Below, in pieces: positions 22,931 through 35,398 of a stretch of DNA of 64,000 bases (positions are counted from its first letter, which is position 1; each line of letters starts with the position of its first letter). The stretch is from assembly GCA_007922305.1 (NCBI GenBank), contig ML677326.1:58042961-58106960 (forward strand), given 5' to 3'. Source of the DNA: Dermatemys mawii. Its lineage: Eukaryota > Chordata > Testudines > Dermatemydidae. The position numbers and the translations under genes are program-made. The notes beneath the pieces are model-generated. The model had not been told where the DNA came from. It saw only the letters and a list, made by a program, of their open reading frames with translations, and did no database searches.

Positions 22931-25900
22931 TCAATTTGCAGGAGAGGGAGCACTGAAGTTTGTCACCACAAAACAAATAAATGGGCCTCAACTCCTGGTG
23001 ATGAGTATGCAAGCCCGAATTGCACTGCTTTTTCTGTTAAAGCTTACCTGTAGGAACTGTTCTTTGTTACGAGATTAATCCTAATTTACATTTATTTCTT
23101 ATCCATTGTTTTTCTATTAATAGAAATAACCCTATTCTCAGTTACAAACTACTCTAGCTACTGTGCAGCCTGTTTTCCACAGCAGTAGTGTTAACACAGT
23201 AAAAGGCTGATACATATTGCCAAATAAATATGCTATGCCATAGCTACCCCTGCATGTCTATATTTAAGCTTAATAAGCCATTTATTAGCATCTGAGAAGT
23301 CCGGTGATGTTTTCTTCCCATGACATTTGAAACAATTTAATGAAATCCGGACTTCAATCCAGTGCTAGAAAATAGACTGACATTGTTCCTGTGTATTTTA
23401 CAAACATGTTTTAATGTAGTGCAGCACAAAGATTGTATGCAAACCAATATGTGTCCATCTACAAACTGGCCTGCATTTGCTTGGAGATACTACTCTGAAA
23501 ATCCTAGCCTCTGTTTGTGGGTTATTTATGGGACCCTTGCCAGGATGTGAGAAAAAATTGATTTTTGTTTTTATTATTTGGAAGTCTTGTCTTTAGACTA
23601 AAGTGCCAGTAATACTGATGATGTTGAAAAGTTGATGTACGATCAGTGACAGTATTCTTTAAGAAGTTCTAGTTGCCATTTATAGATTTTTAGATTAATA
23701 AATTTTAATAGAAGTTTTCTTTATAAAAATATCATCTGATTTGCTGAATAACACAGGAGAAAACACTATTGTTGTTAGTGTGAAATCTTTGCTCTTTGAA
23801 AACATGATTAGCCAAGTCCCTTTTTGCAAGCATGTTACACATGGGGAATGGAGGAGGAGTCAGCTGCTGACAAGAGAATCAACTTCTTTGAATAGGAAAT
23901 GTCCTCACATTTCTGGATCATAGATGCAGATTTCTTTGTAAGCGTCTGACTTCTCCTCTGGTGTTTCATGCATGGACACGTTTTCAGAAAGAGGATAGCT
24001 ATTTTATTCTATTTTTTTAATTCATATTTGCTTATAGAAAAGCGTTTGTATTTGTTTTTAAGCAGCTGTATTTTTGTTGCATAATTCTATAGTTAGTCTT
24101 ATGTATTCAGAGCAGGACTGATCCAGATCCCATTAAAATGAACAGTAGAGATTTCCCAGTGACTTCATTGTTACTTGGATCAGATTCAGTTTCTAGCTAA
24201 TTAAAGACTTTTTTTTTCCAGCTTCTCTATATATTTTTAGGTGTTAGTTTATTATGCTTTTCTTAAAAACATAACAAAACAAAAAACCCATCAAACAACA
24301 ATGGACTTGCTTTAGGCAGATTGTGCAAAAGTTGCAAACATTGCTATTTAGAATGTCATCATTTCACATTATAACATTGCTCTCTAAAGAAGGCCAGCTG
24401 GTGCAGTTAAGTCCCTTATTGGAAATTTTACTATGATTCATTACTGTGATTTGTAGTTGTGTAAAGAAACACTTAATCATTCTTATGCTCCAAGCTCTGT
24501 TGAATCTACTGAAGGCTTTCTGTTGCTCTGCATAATTTGTTCTGCCAGTCTGCCAGATTGGAACGGTTTCAAGCTTGTTGTATTATCTGTGTTAGTTTGC
24601 ACAGGAAGTGATGCTGCACATAGGCTAAATTTACTGTAATTCTTTTGTAATAGGCTAATGAGGAACCCTACTTTCTTCACAATGGTAACATTATATAGCT
24701 TTGATTATTCCAGTTATTGTGTAAATATACAATTGTGGTAATGCTTGTACTCCAGGGAGTACCGTAAAAGAAATTTTGCTTATCCGTAGTTTAATCCAAC
24801 ATGTCTGTGCTTTTATGATGTCAGAAATGGAGAGGTAAAAATATTGTGAATATTTTGCAGGTTTTTCATATCATGCAGGACTTATTTAATTTATTATAAC
24901 ATCAAACATTCCACTTTTTAATTGCTAGCTCTTTTTTTTCCTTATGGAAGAAAAAAGGTTAGTGGATGATACAATCTATCCTCTGTGCTTGTATTATAAA
25001 AGTGCAAAACAGGATCTATTATTCCCTCTGTTCTTATTTCTTCCATTAATGTTAGTGGGAGTTATGGATACACATCTAGAAGAGAAAGGACCCCTAAGGG
25101 AGTCCATTCTCTCTTTATGTTCATAAGTAACTTCCACTAACCTTAATGGAAGATATGCATGCAGTTAGAATAGATATTGTTGTATCAGCATTTCCATTAT
25201 AATCCCTATTATTTATTAGGTTATAACTTACCCACAGAATGCTTTCTGCTCAGTGAAACTTGGCAAACAATCTCATGTTGGAAATTGTTTTCAGTAGGAA
25301 GAAAAATGGGAGAAAACAACTATGAACATCTAAGAAAAAGATTTTTTCCGATTTGACTTAATGGCTCATGTCACAATACATACCTTTATAGAGAGGGACT
25401 GAAGCAGATTTGAAATGAGAGAGGCAAAAATATGACTGGACTTGAACAGAATTTTTGTGTTCCCTATGTTAATAGTCCAAATAATTCTCTGAATAACACA
25501 ATTCAGAATGTTACATTGTGCTATGAATCAAAAATAGACTGTGATTTGCTTGTCTTTATTTTTTTTTTTAAAAAAAAAAAGGAAGCAGCGTCTTCCCCAG
25601 ATTTATCCTGAGAATTTTCAGCTCAAAAAAGAGCTTTTTTTTTTTGGTAGATAAAGTTAAAAAGCGTGCTGAAAATAGGGTTAATATTGGAATATTATCT
25701 TCTGGGACATGATTATGGTTAATAATCCTAAAACTCCACGCTGATTGTCCAAAATGATCATTTTTAATCACCGATTTCTAAAAAAAATGTCACAAAATAC
25801 TAATTATTACTTAGATTTTGAACTCTTTGCAGCATGGACAGACTTTTTTCCCTGCATTTGTATTGTGTCTAGGGCTGTGGGATCCTGGTCCATGACGAAG

Positions 25901-26930
25901 GCTTCTAGGCACTACAGTAATACAAATTGTTAATATTAATATTAAAATTTCCTTCATCAGGAAATACATGCAAACAAAAAATGCAAGACCAATTTAAAGA
26001 CCCTGATCCTGCAAAGGCTTACACAGGTAAGTGTTTTGCTAGCTCGGGGCCTAGGCACTTTAAGATCTTTCATACTTTTCTATTTTTGTAGTATTAATGT
26101 GTTAAGTATTAGATATGCTGTCAATATCAATTTTCTGTATTTTTTATTAAAATTCATTAGCAGCTGTAGAATGCCTACTGTAAATATGTTTTCTCATAAT
26201 TAGTCTATCATTTGGTTTGCTAACTTTCTCTATTTTTAAATGTTTTTAGAGAGACTATTTACCCGTTCTTTGGATATTACTGAAATACTTAGCCATAGTG
26301 GGATGGATTAAGAATTGAGGTTGTTGGGTTTTTTATTTTCATGTGGATTTTGTTCTCACTGAAATGGGAGCTCCTGCAACTGACTAGAGTCAAGGCTAAT
26401 GCATTTTGCTTGCTGTATATGCATTCTCACATAACTGGCTTCTATATTGCTATTCTGACCTTTAACACATCTGTTTTTTCACTTATGGGGCCCTCTTGAG
26501 CAGACTGTCAGTTGTGCAAAATTGAGTATGGGAGTTGTGCTTAAGGAATAGAAACTGTCTAGCTAATTTCCAGTTGTGTTTTCAGGCAGGACTTCAACCT
26601 TTCAGGTGAGAGGTTAACTATGGAAGCTGGTGAGATTTGTCATTGTGTCTGCTTTATTTTTAAAATAGTGGTAATGTGAGCAGTCAAGAATTTATATTGC
26701 AGTGATATGCAGTTCTGATGTGGTGTCAGTTCATTAAGTGATTTTCCTTTTTGAAGATTGCATAGCTTAAATAAGAAAACTTAATTTGAGGGTGGAGCAT
26801 ATTTAACATCTAGCATTAATTGTTTGCCATGTGTTACTCAGCATGTGTGATTTAGATGTTTGTTTTTAATTCCTATTTGTACTCCAGTATTCTGTATTAT
26901 TGGAATTTTAAGTATGCTGTATGGAAACCG

Positions 26931-26934
<4 letters not shown>
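22931..26934. other. SPOCK3: SPOCK3 intron, no gene recognised
   Basis: AT-rich sequence. It includes a weak palindrome near 24116-24186 (ACTGATCCAGA opposing TTGGATCAGA), a poly-T/poly-A boundary at 25560-25582, and a splice-like pseudo-exon near 25963-26031 discussed under findings. No protein motif was recognised. Confidence 0.55.

Positions 26935-26981
<47 letters not shown>
26935..26981. repeat. (CT)n microsatellite
   Basis: About 23 uninterrupted CT dinucleotides. The Ser-Leu repeat in the overlapping plus-strand frame at 26856-27101 is caused by this tract and is not a protein. Confidence 0.95.
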
Positions 26982-26984
<3 letters not shown>

Positions 26985-27291
26985 AATGTGTTCAGAACAT
27001 ATTTGTGCTCAGGACTAATTAGTCCTGATCTCTATTGCTTTATTTTCAAAGAAAAAAGAATGGAGTGTAAAACAATAAATAAAAGATGGAAGCAAATATA
27101 ATATTCTTGCCAGCAATTCCCAGTCTTTTCCACTCTGTCTCAATGATAAAAAAAGAATAAAAATTTCAGGACTAACCCCACTCCCTCGTAGCCATTTAAA
27201 AAAAAAAAAAGGAGGGGTTGTGACCTTTCCTGTCTCCCCCCCATACCCATTCATGGCACCCATGGTATCAAGATATTCAGAGTTATATTAG

Positions 27292-27385
27292 CAAAAAGAA
27301 CGAGGAGTATTTTAGAGACTAACAAAGGTGCCACAAGTACTTCTCGTTCTTTTTGCTTATACAGACTAACATAGCTACCACTCTG
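27292..27385 (-). mobile_element. Short retroposon-like element with terminal hairpin
   Basis: On the minus strand it begins CAGAGTGGTAGCTATGTTAG (family head) and continues CAAAAAGAACGAGAAGTA. It ends TACTCCTCGTTCTTTTTG, the inverse of that stretch (17 of 18 pairs), with a ~28-nt loop between. A 13-bp direct duplication flanks it: AGAGTTATATTAG at 27279-27291 and AGAGTAATATTAG at 27386-27398 (12 of 13). Confidence 0.75.
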
Positions 27386-27398
27386 AGAGTAATATTAG

Positions 27399-28827
27399 GG
27401 AGTTTATTTTGATGAGCAACCCTTAATACTATTACTACTATTCTGCATACTGAATCGCATGTTTCAAGCATGGATGTATGCACGACAATCAGTCAAAATG
27501 GCAGTATCATTTGGATGTTCTGTTTTCTAATTAAATATTGCCATTTGCAACCTATGTAGGGATGATAAAAATCTCCCAAATGAGAATTTTATTAAGAAAT
27601 GTTTTGTTTTATTTATTTGTCAGAGAGGTTGATATGTACAGTGCTTAGTTGTATTATAATACAGTGTTGTGGATTGGTTAGCAGAAGAGCTGGTTGAGTT
27701 AATAAAGAGATTTCTGCAAGTCTTTGCTCCAGCTGAAGAATGAATTCTCCTTGACTTGGCCCTATCACATTTTTATATTCACTTTCAAAGAACTCTCCTT
27801 TTACTAAGGTTATACTCATGTAAATAGTTACAAAGAGTGAATTTGAAGCTTGAATGCAATATTATCAAACATGTATGCTTAATTCACACTGCAAGTGCTT
27901 CCACAATAATCTTAAATGTAAATCTGTATGGGTCTGAGGGAGAGGCAGACAGGAAGGGAAAGTAGTACAGAGAGAAATTAATAAAATTAGAGAAAAAACC
28001 AAAAAAGGCAGCATCAGTGAAGGTGCTAGCAATCTCCTAACTAGGACTAATTCTGGAACAGTAGCATCCCCAATGTCCCCATCTGGGTATATTACCAGGC
28101 TTCACAGGAGGCCACTCAAGGGCACAGGATCCAGTCACCTCCCTGTTACCCCTTTTGAAACCCTAGCCAGAGAAACTTAGGGTCAACAGTAAAGCTCAAG
28201 CCCTCAGAGCTTGCTCCCAAAGCAGCAAAATAGTAAATAAGGGTCTGCTGTCACCCGTTTGTGTCCCCCCATTGGCTCCACCTATTGCTACCAAGGAACA
28301 TTGACTGGGTTCAGTGATTCTCCCCCGCCCTCCTCTTCTCTCTTAAACTAAATCCAGTAGCAAAAGTACTGGTGTTGTGTTTAACCCTCAGCCCCATTCA
28401 TTCTTTATCTTTCAGCTCACACCAATAGCAGCAGACTGTGTTTCGAATGCCTTGATGGAAACTTTGACCTCAACTAACAAACTTGAAGACTTTATTTACA
28501 CCTTTGTTGTTGTTTTCCCATGCCTCTCCAGTTCCAGTGCTTTTTACATGCAAGTTAACACACACTAGCAGGAATAATGGTTGTATTCTAATCTAATTTT
28601 AACTGTTCAGAATGAAAACCTAAGTGGTGATGTAAACAGTTAGTGTAACTTCTGCTCAATATGCAGCTGCAATAGTCATGAAAGCAAATTAAATATTAGG
28701 GTGGGTAAAGAATGGTATGGAAAATAATACTTTAAAAGTTGGCATTATGTGAATCAGTTATACCATAATTTGTAGTAATAGTAATTAATTAATACTTAAT
28801 TTCTTTTCCTCCCATTTAACAACAAAT
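27399..28827. other. Intronic, no gene recognised
   Basis: AT-rich flanks around a moderately GC-rich block (28000-28350) with no repeat family or exon that I recognise. The only frames are short and unremarkable. Confidence 0.5.
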
Positions 28828-30235
28828 ATAGAATCATAGAAATGTAGGGCTGGAAACAACCTTCAGAGGTCATCTAGTTCATCCCTGAGCTGAGGCAGGA
28901 ACAAGTCTACCTAGACCATCCCTGACACGTTTGTCTAACTTGTTCTCATAAACCGCCAGTGATGGGGATCCCACAACTTCCCTTGAAAGCCTATTCCATA
29001 ACTTAACTACCCTTATAATTATTTTTTCCTGATATATAACCTGAATCTGCTTTGCTGGTGACTAAATCCATTGTTTCTTATGGATGCAAGTGGACATGGA
29101 GAAAAGTTCATCACAGTCCTCTTTCTCATAGCCCTTAACCCCCTTCCCCCGGCTTTTCTCAAGACTAAACATGTCTAGTTCTTTTAACTTTTCATCATAG
29201 GTCAAGTTTTCTAAACATTTTATCATTTATTTTGGATCCCCTTGGACTGTCTCCAGTTTGTCCAGATGTGTTAAAGTGTGGCACCAAGAACTGCCAAGCA
29301 GAGTGGAAGAATTACCTCCATGTCTTACGTACGATAATCCTATTAATACACCACAGAATATTAGGCTTTTTTGCAGTTGTATCACATTGTTGACTCACTG
29401 AATTTGTGATCCATTAGAATCCATGGATCCTTATTAGCAATACTACTGCCCAGCCAGTTATTCTCCATTTTGCAGTTGTGCATCTGATTTTTCATTCCTA
29501 AGTGAAATACTTTGCACTTCTCTTGATTGAATTTCATCTTGTGTATTTCAGACCAATTCTCCAATTTGTGAATGCCGTTTTCAATTCTAATCCTGTTCTC
29601 CAGAGTGCCTGCAACCTCTCCCAGTGGAGTTCCCTGCACATTTTATAAGCATTCTCATCATTATTATCCAAGTCACTCATGAAAATAGTATATGAATAAT
29701 ACTGGACCCTGTACAGCCCCTTGCAGGAAATCACTAGATACTTCTCTCCAGTTTGACAGTGAAACAAACTGATAAGAGTACAGTTATAGCTACTGATAGA
29801 GTACAGTATTTCCAACAGTGTTGCCCGCATTTTATAGCAATTTCATCTAGCCCACATTTCCCTGCTTTGCTTATGAGAATGTCATCATGTAGGACAGTAT
29901 CAAAAGCCTGACTAAAATCAAGATATAACACATCAACAGTTTTCATTTATCCGATAGACTAGTAACTACCTAAAAGAAAGAGAGAAAAATCAGACTGGTG
30001 TTATATTATATGTTCTCAGCAAATCCATGTTGTCTATTATTTATAACCCAATTATCCTCTGGGTGCTTACGAATTGATGGCTTAATAATTTGTTGTAGTA
30101 TCTTTCCATATGTCAAATTTAGACTGACTGGTCTATCTTCCCTTTTTTGAAAGATAGGTACTATATTTGCCCTGCTCCAGACCTCTGGGACCTCTTACCT
30201 GTCCTCCATCAGTTCTCAAATGTAAAAGTTAATGA
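28828..30235 (-). mobile_element. CR1 LINE, reverse orientation, about 1.4 kb
   Basis: The 3' tail at the left reads ATAGAATCATAGAAATGTAG. Minus-strand blocks encode KLENWSEIHKMKFNQEKCKV (29382-29639) and VDVLYLDFSQAFDTVLHD (29734-29946), the CR1 reverse-transcriptase motifs. Frames are broken and the 5' end is missing. Confidence 0.9.
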
Positions 30236-30422
30236 TTATGAAATGGGTATAGAAGGGCTTCAGAGAGGGGTAAAAAATATAGTCAGAGGCTTGGCAAGAT
30301 TTCCAGATGAACAGATTTCATCTGTCCAGTTTAGAGAAAAGATAATGATAGCAATATACATACAGAAAATAAATAAACCATTTCCTCATTTACTCTCTTG
30401 AATGTCCCCTTGTTTTTGTATT

Positions 30423-30825
30423 TCAAGAGGCAGCAGATTTAAAACAATACATAGAAAAATTATATAAACACCAATTTATGTCTCTGGGAACTCAGTGCCA
30501 TCAAGATATGATTGAGGTTAAAGCTTAGTGAGACTCAAAACATGTTTGCATGGATAACGAGAACACACAGTTACATGAGATGGGTAATAAAATAGAAATG
30601 ATGCAAATCCTCATTCTTCAGGCATCAGCCAACCTCTAACTGCTGGTGTTAGGAAGAAACTTTCCTATTGGTTGGTTATTCCATGATTGTCCACAATGAC
30701 GTTTTGTGCATTTTCCTGTGAAGTACGTGATGTTGGCCACTGTCTGAACAGTATACTGAACTAGATGGACAAACACCACTGCAACAATCTGATATTGCAA
30801 TTTTTATCTTCCTCTGTTCTGTAGT
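30423..30825 (+). mobile_element. CR1 LINE 3' end, plus strand
   Basis: It contains GGCAGCAGATTTAAAACAA, the 'ggaagaaactttcctattgg…ttattccatgattg' 3' UTR and GGCCACTGTCTGAACAGTAT then ACTAGATGGAC, all typical of CR1 3' ends. It is non-coding. Confidence 0.75.
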
Positions 30826-33800
30826 TCCTTTATATTAATGTCTATCTAATTTATCTTGTTACTGCAGTATCTTAATGACTTCCAATCTGAGTTTTGTAGT
30901 CAGATTAAAAAATGGGACATGCATGAAATATAACCTTTATCATGCAAGTGTGAGTTCTGAGACATTTTAAAGCAATATGGTTAGGTAGCTTATATTAAGT
31001 AAGCAGTGGAGGTTTCTGTATTGTTTTTGGTTTTTGCAAAATCTTTAAACAAATTTCTTCATGATTTTGTATACATTTTAATAGAATTGTATTTTGTTTG
31101 GATTTAAACATTACCCTACAGTATTTAATGCCCCAAAGCTGTAGTGTGTATTTGAGAATTAGACACTGTCTATGAACAAGCAAAAACATTAATCTACTTT
31201 CATTGTTGAAACTCAGAGAAGTGCAAAAAGTAAGCAGCCAGTATAAGTAGTGAGAAGTAAATCATATTTTTAAAATTGTTTTATTTGTAATAGTCTAAAG
31301 TGGTGGTAATAATTCAGAGAGAAAATATTTGTTTTTTTTTAAATGTGATTTTTATCCTGACACTAGTCCTGGCTATCTGCGCACTTTTAATACACCTACC
31401 ACTATATCAGGCAAATCAAATGCTAATTGGCTTCAGTAAGTACTCCTACAAGCTGTAGGATTGGCTTCAATAAGTACTCCTACAAGCTGTAACATTGTTT
31501 ACCTGCATCAAACAAAAAAATGAAATTGTCCTCCTTATGCACATATCAAAATGTTATCTTACCTCCTCCTTACAACAGGCGTTCCCTAAATCAGATAAAT
31601 AAAGTCAAATATTTAATTAAAATGGGAACTTACTTTTGAAAACTAATTTTGATCCATCTGGTGAGCTGATCACTATAGTAGATGATCGGAATAATCGCAT
31701 TCCTCTAACAACATAATAGTGCCATGTGATAGAACACAAAGAATAAGGACAAACAGAAGCAGTGTAGAGCCTTCAGAACTGTTGTGATTTATCTCAACAA
31801 GTTCAGATAAAATGATGACACGTGAAATGATTTACTGTGTTTCAGATTTCAGGTGCAGGGTGTGAGGAAGAGGAGGAAATCTAAAGTGAATTAGAAGAGA
31901 GCCAGCAAGTCCTCTAACAGCCCCTCCCCGTGAAAAAGGCTTTTTTTTAAAGAGTTGTTTGCTTTATAAAGACCAGGGTAGTTAAAAAATCCATAGAATT
32001 CAATAAAATCTTCTGGGAATGCTTTGACTATCCAGTTTTGAGTAAGATGCGATATGGCCTTTACTGGCTGCTGTAAATTGGCTCTGAGCATACCTTTATG
32101 TTAGTTTTGCCTACTCATTTTCAGATGTCACCAGCCTGCATTCAGGAAATCAGCGGAGATAATATTCTGAGTTGAAAGCTGTGCTGCATTTTTTCTAAGA
32201 GGCTATGGCTAAAAATGGAAAAAAGGAACTGATAATATTTTCCTTTCATTTTAGATAAAGATTACAAAGAAGATTAGAGATGGGATGAGAGCTAGTTAGA
32301 TCTGCACCAAGTATATTTTTTATAAAATATAGCTGTTAACCAGTGCCACGACACAGAGTCTTATTGCTGACGTATATCATTCTCTTAAAAATTCACAAAG
32401 ATCAAAGTGGTGGCTAGCAGCTTGCCAAGTGCTCCCCTGACACCTTTTCTACAGGCATCATTTGAAAACATCATAACTAGCCTACAACAAAGACTCGTGT
32501 TACTCTCACTAGCTAAGACACCTCTGGTTACTACTATTTAATTTTTCATGAAAACAGGGAATATGTTTCTAGTGCTTAGTGAGCAAACAGCGTAAGGCAA
32601 CCTTTGGTTGAATATACATTATATCTGAGAGTTTATAACTAAAGCTGTGAGATTATTTGATCCTTGGAAAATGATTTTAGAAAGATACCTTTTGGTTGCA
32701 GGATGGAGGACAAGTAATGCTAGCACTAGAATTGTCAAAACAGCTGGACCATTTAGTACAGGCTTGAGTCAGTGGAAAGTAGATATAAGGGGCCCACTTC
32801 TCATTCATGCTGTTCTTACTCTGTGATTTCAGTTATTCCTGATTTAGAGCAATCTAAGACTAGAATCAGGCACTGTCTTGCGAATTGAAATTATACATGT
32901 CCAGGTTGGGTGGTAGAAATAAAAATACACAAAAGGCTTAGCTTCTTATAATATAGCATATTAATATAAAGGGTTATTGCAATATCAGCAAAAGCAGTTG
33001 AAATGCTTGCGGGCATGTAAGAAAATGACTAATCAAAATTGGCAGGTGAAAAAGTTGAGCTGTCAAGTGAGACACAGCATCACTGTGAACTGGAGTGCAG
33101 TGGTGAATAAAGGAGTCAGGTTAAAGGACAGCAAGAGCAAGTGACTGGAAAAAGTTGTAAAGAGTTGCAAACAAATTGGAGATCTTGCAGTTGGAGTGAG
33201 TGTGATCATCAGAAGAATGGCTACAATAGTGTGTACATTTAGTGACTCTAAGGAAATCCTGGTTCTTTCAGGCTGTTAAAACTACTTTTAAAATCCTTAC
33301 ACATGAGCAAGTTGGAGCACTTATCCACAAAGAGAGATGGAATTGTGTAATAGCTTTAATGCATAGCTTGGCCTTGCTACATTTATTCACTAGAGGGAGA
33401 TAGTTCTTAATTCTCCTCCTGGAGTTCTGCAGCTGGTTCAAGCTAGTTTGTTGTGTATGTCATTGTACACAAATCCTGATCGGTTGAAGTCTGCTGTTGA
33501 GTTATGTCATCTAAATGCAAAATATGTTATAGTACAGTTCATTAGAAAATTATTTCAAATAAACTTCACACTGTGTTATAAACTGTTGCTATACCTTCCC
33601 CCACACTTCCAACATTTGGATATGATAATCTAGGGAAAATATAAGAAAAAGAATCAAAGTGGAGGAGTAAAACAGCCATTCCTATAAAGAAAGCAGCAGA
33701 AATATGCTTTAAATGAGGCACTTGCAGAGAGTCCAGTGGGGTCTACAGTTTTAGTATACTGCCTGAGGAGATGATGCAAATTCACTTTTTCTCTGAAATG

Positions 33801-35181
33801 TCAAAAGTAATGATAGACCTAATTTAAAATACTATATAATAAATCTCAAATATAATATGAACCCATTAGTTAAAAAATGTGTATCAGTCACTGTGCCAAA
33901 TTAACATTATTACTTTAGATGTTCAGTTGGATCTGCAGTTCACCTTGTCCTGTCTTTGGAGAGTCTCTTCGGTATTGTACAGTGAAAGTACAGAAAGAGA
34001 AGGCCTGTGCAGGCCTATATGTATCCAGCAGTATAAAGTGTATATATTAGATGATCAGCAAAAATATTTCCAATTGAAAGAGATGCACACAAATGAAATG
34101 AGAACATATAATTTTGGTCAAGTTTGCAGACCATACCAACCATAAATAAAGAATTTCAAATGTAATGAAGGAGCAAATGAAACTGGAGAATGAGCTGGAA
34201 ACTTTAGCGAAATCAGCAAATTTTAAATGCCATTTATTCATTTCTGTAACTGACATTAGCATTTTTATACTTTTCTTCTGAGCCCTCATCATGCCCTTAG
34301 AAATGATTCTAGTCCCATCCAGCACAACTGCACTGTTTTAATATTATCAATATCTTCCCCACAGCAATGCCCCTCTTGTAAATATATATTAATGAATTAA
34401 TGATATTAATTTAATAGCAGCATGCTACTTGACTTTTTCTCCTCTTAAAAATGTCCAGATGGTAACATAACTTCTAGAAGACTATTTCCTCAGTTGTAAT
34501 TCTCAGTTATTCTGGAAAAGAAAATTAAATTACAGTGTCTGTGTCAAAATTCAGTAGAAATCAAGAAATACACAGTAACACTGTTCAAATAACGTTCCTG
34601 GAAACAGATGTACTGTCAAGATACCATCAGCCCATGCAGAGTGCCGCTGATTTTTCTAGAATACTGAATGGGAACACAAGTTTTTGCTAGCGGATATGTT
34701 TGTAATGGTCAGTCCCATATTGGTAGTCTTCTGATGCAGAAATGTCTGTCTAATGTGTGTGAATTGCTTATGTAATAACCTAACTATAATCTCAGCTCTA
34801 TGGTAAATCAGTTGGGCTTTGCATGGGTGTTTGCAGCCTGCCCATGCAATGCAGTCCAGGGCCTCAGGTTATAAGGCAATCATTATTAAGAACTACAGAA
34901 ACCTATAAAATCCCAACCAAATATTAATCCAGGTAAATTAGGAAGTAAATCTTTAAACCTGTGCCTCAGATTTTTTCCCCCTTAATCTAAGAAATGGTCT
35001 ACATAAAGGAAATAAACAATTGATATTGAAATCCCAATGGTTTCAGTGCGCAGGACATAAACGTAGGATGATGGAAAACAGACCAGCTAAGGTGTCTCCT
35101 GGAAGGCCATCCTTATAGTGCTGACTGGGAGGAGGATGGAAGGATAATACTGAGCTGTAGCTAATTGCTGTTACTGTGAAT
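30826..35181. other. SPOCK3: SPOCK3 intron, no gene recognised
   Basis: Unique AT-rich sequence. One local 34-bp tandem duplication lies at 31426-31493 (ATTGGCTTCAGTAAGTACTC and so on, differing at three positions). No exon, RNA gene or transposon end was recognised. Confidence 0.55.
31426..31493. repeat. 34-bp tandem duplication, two copies
   Basis: Copy 1 spans 31426-31459 and copy 2 spans 31460-31493. They share ATTGGCTTCARTAAGTACTC followed by CTACAAGCTGTA. Confidence 0.85.
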
Positions 35182-35183
35182 TA

Positions 35184-35396
35184 CAGGCATGTCGCGTCTT
35201 GCGCAAGGGTTCTGTTCCACGGTTACCGCGTAAAGCGAAAACCGCGTATAGCCAGAACCCATTCACTTCAATGGGAGGCAAAATCGCGCCCCCTACAGGA
35301 AGTTTAAAAAATATTCTCCTTTCTTTTCTCTTTTTTTGCCGACCGTGTAAAGCTGAAATCGTGTATGTTAAATACGCCTAAGACGCGACATGCCTG
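35184..35396. mobile_element. CpG-rich Tc1/mariner-type MITE with TA target duplication
   Basis: The left end CAGGCATGTCGCGTCTT is inverted exactly at the right end (AAGACGCGACATGCCTG). TA flanks both sides (35182-35183 and 35397-35398). The inner ends also pair (GCGTAAAGC and GTGTAAAGC words). It retains many CpGs (GCGCAAG, ACCGCG, ATCGCGCC), unlike the surrounding intron, which suggests a fairly young insertion. Confidence 0.85.
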
Positions 35397-35398
35397 TA

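Noticed and set aside
26856..27101. Frame with a Leu-Ser repeat
   Set aside because: Created by the (CT)n microsatellite at 26935-26981.
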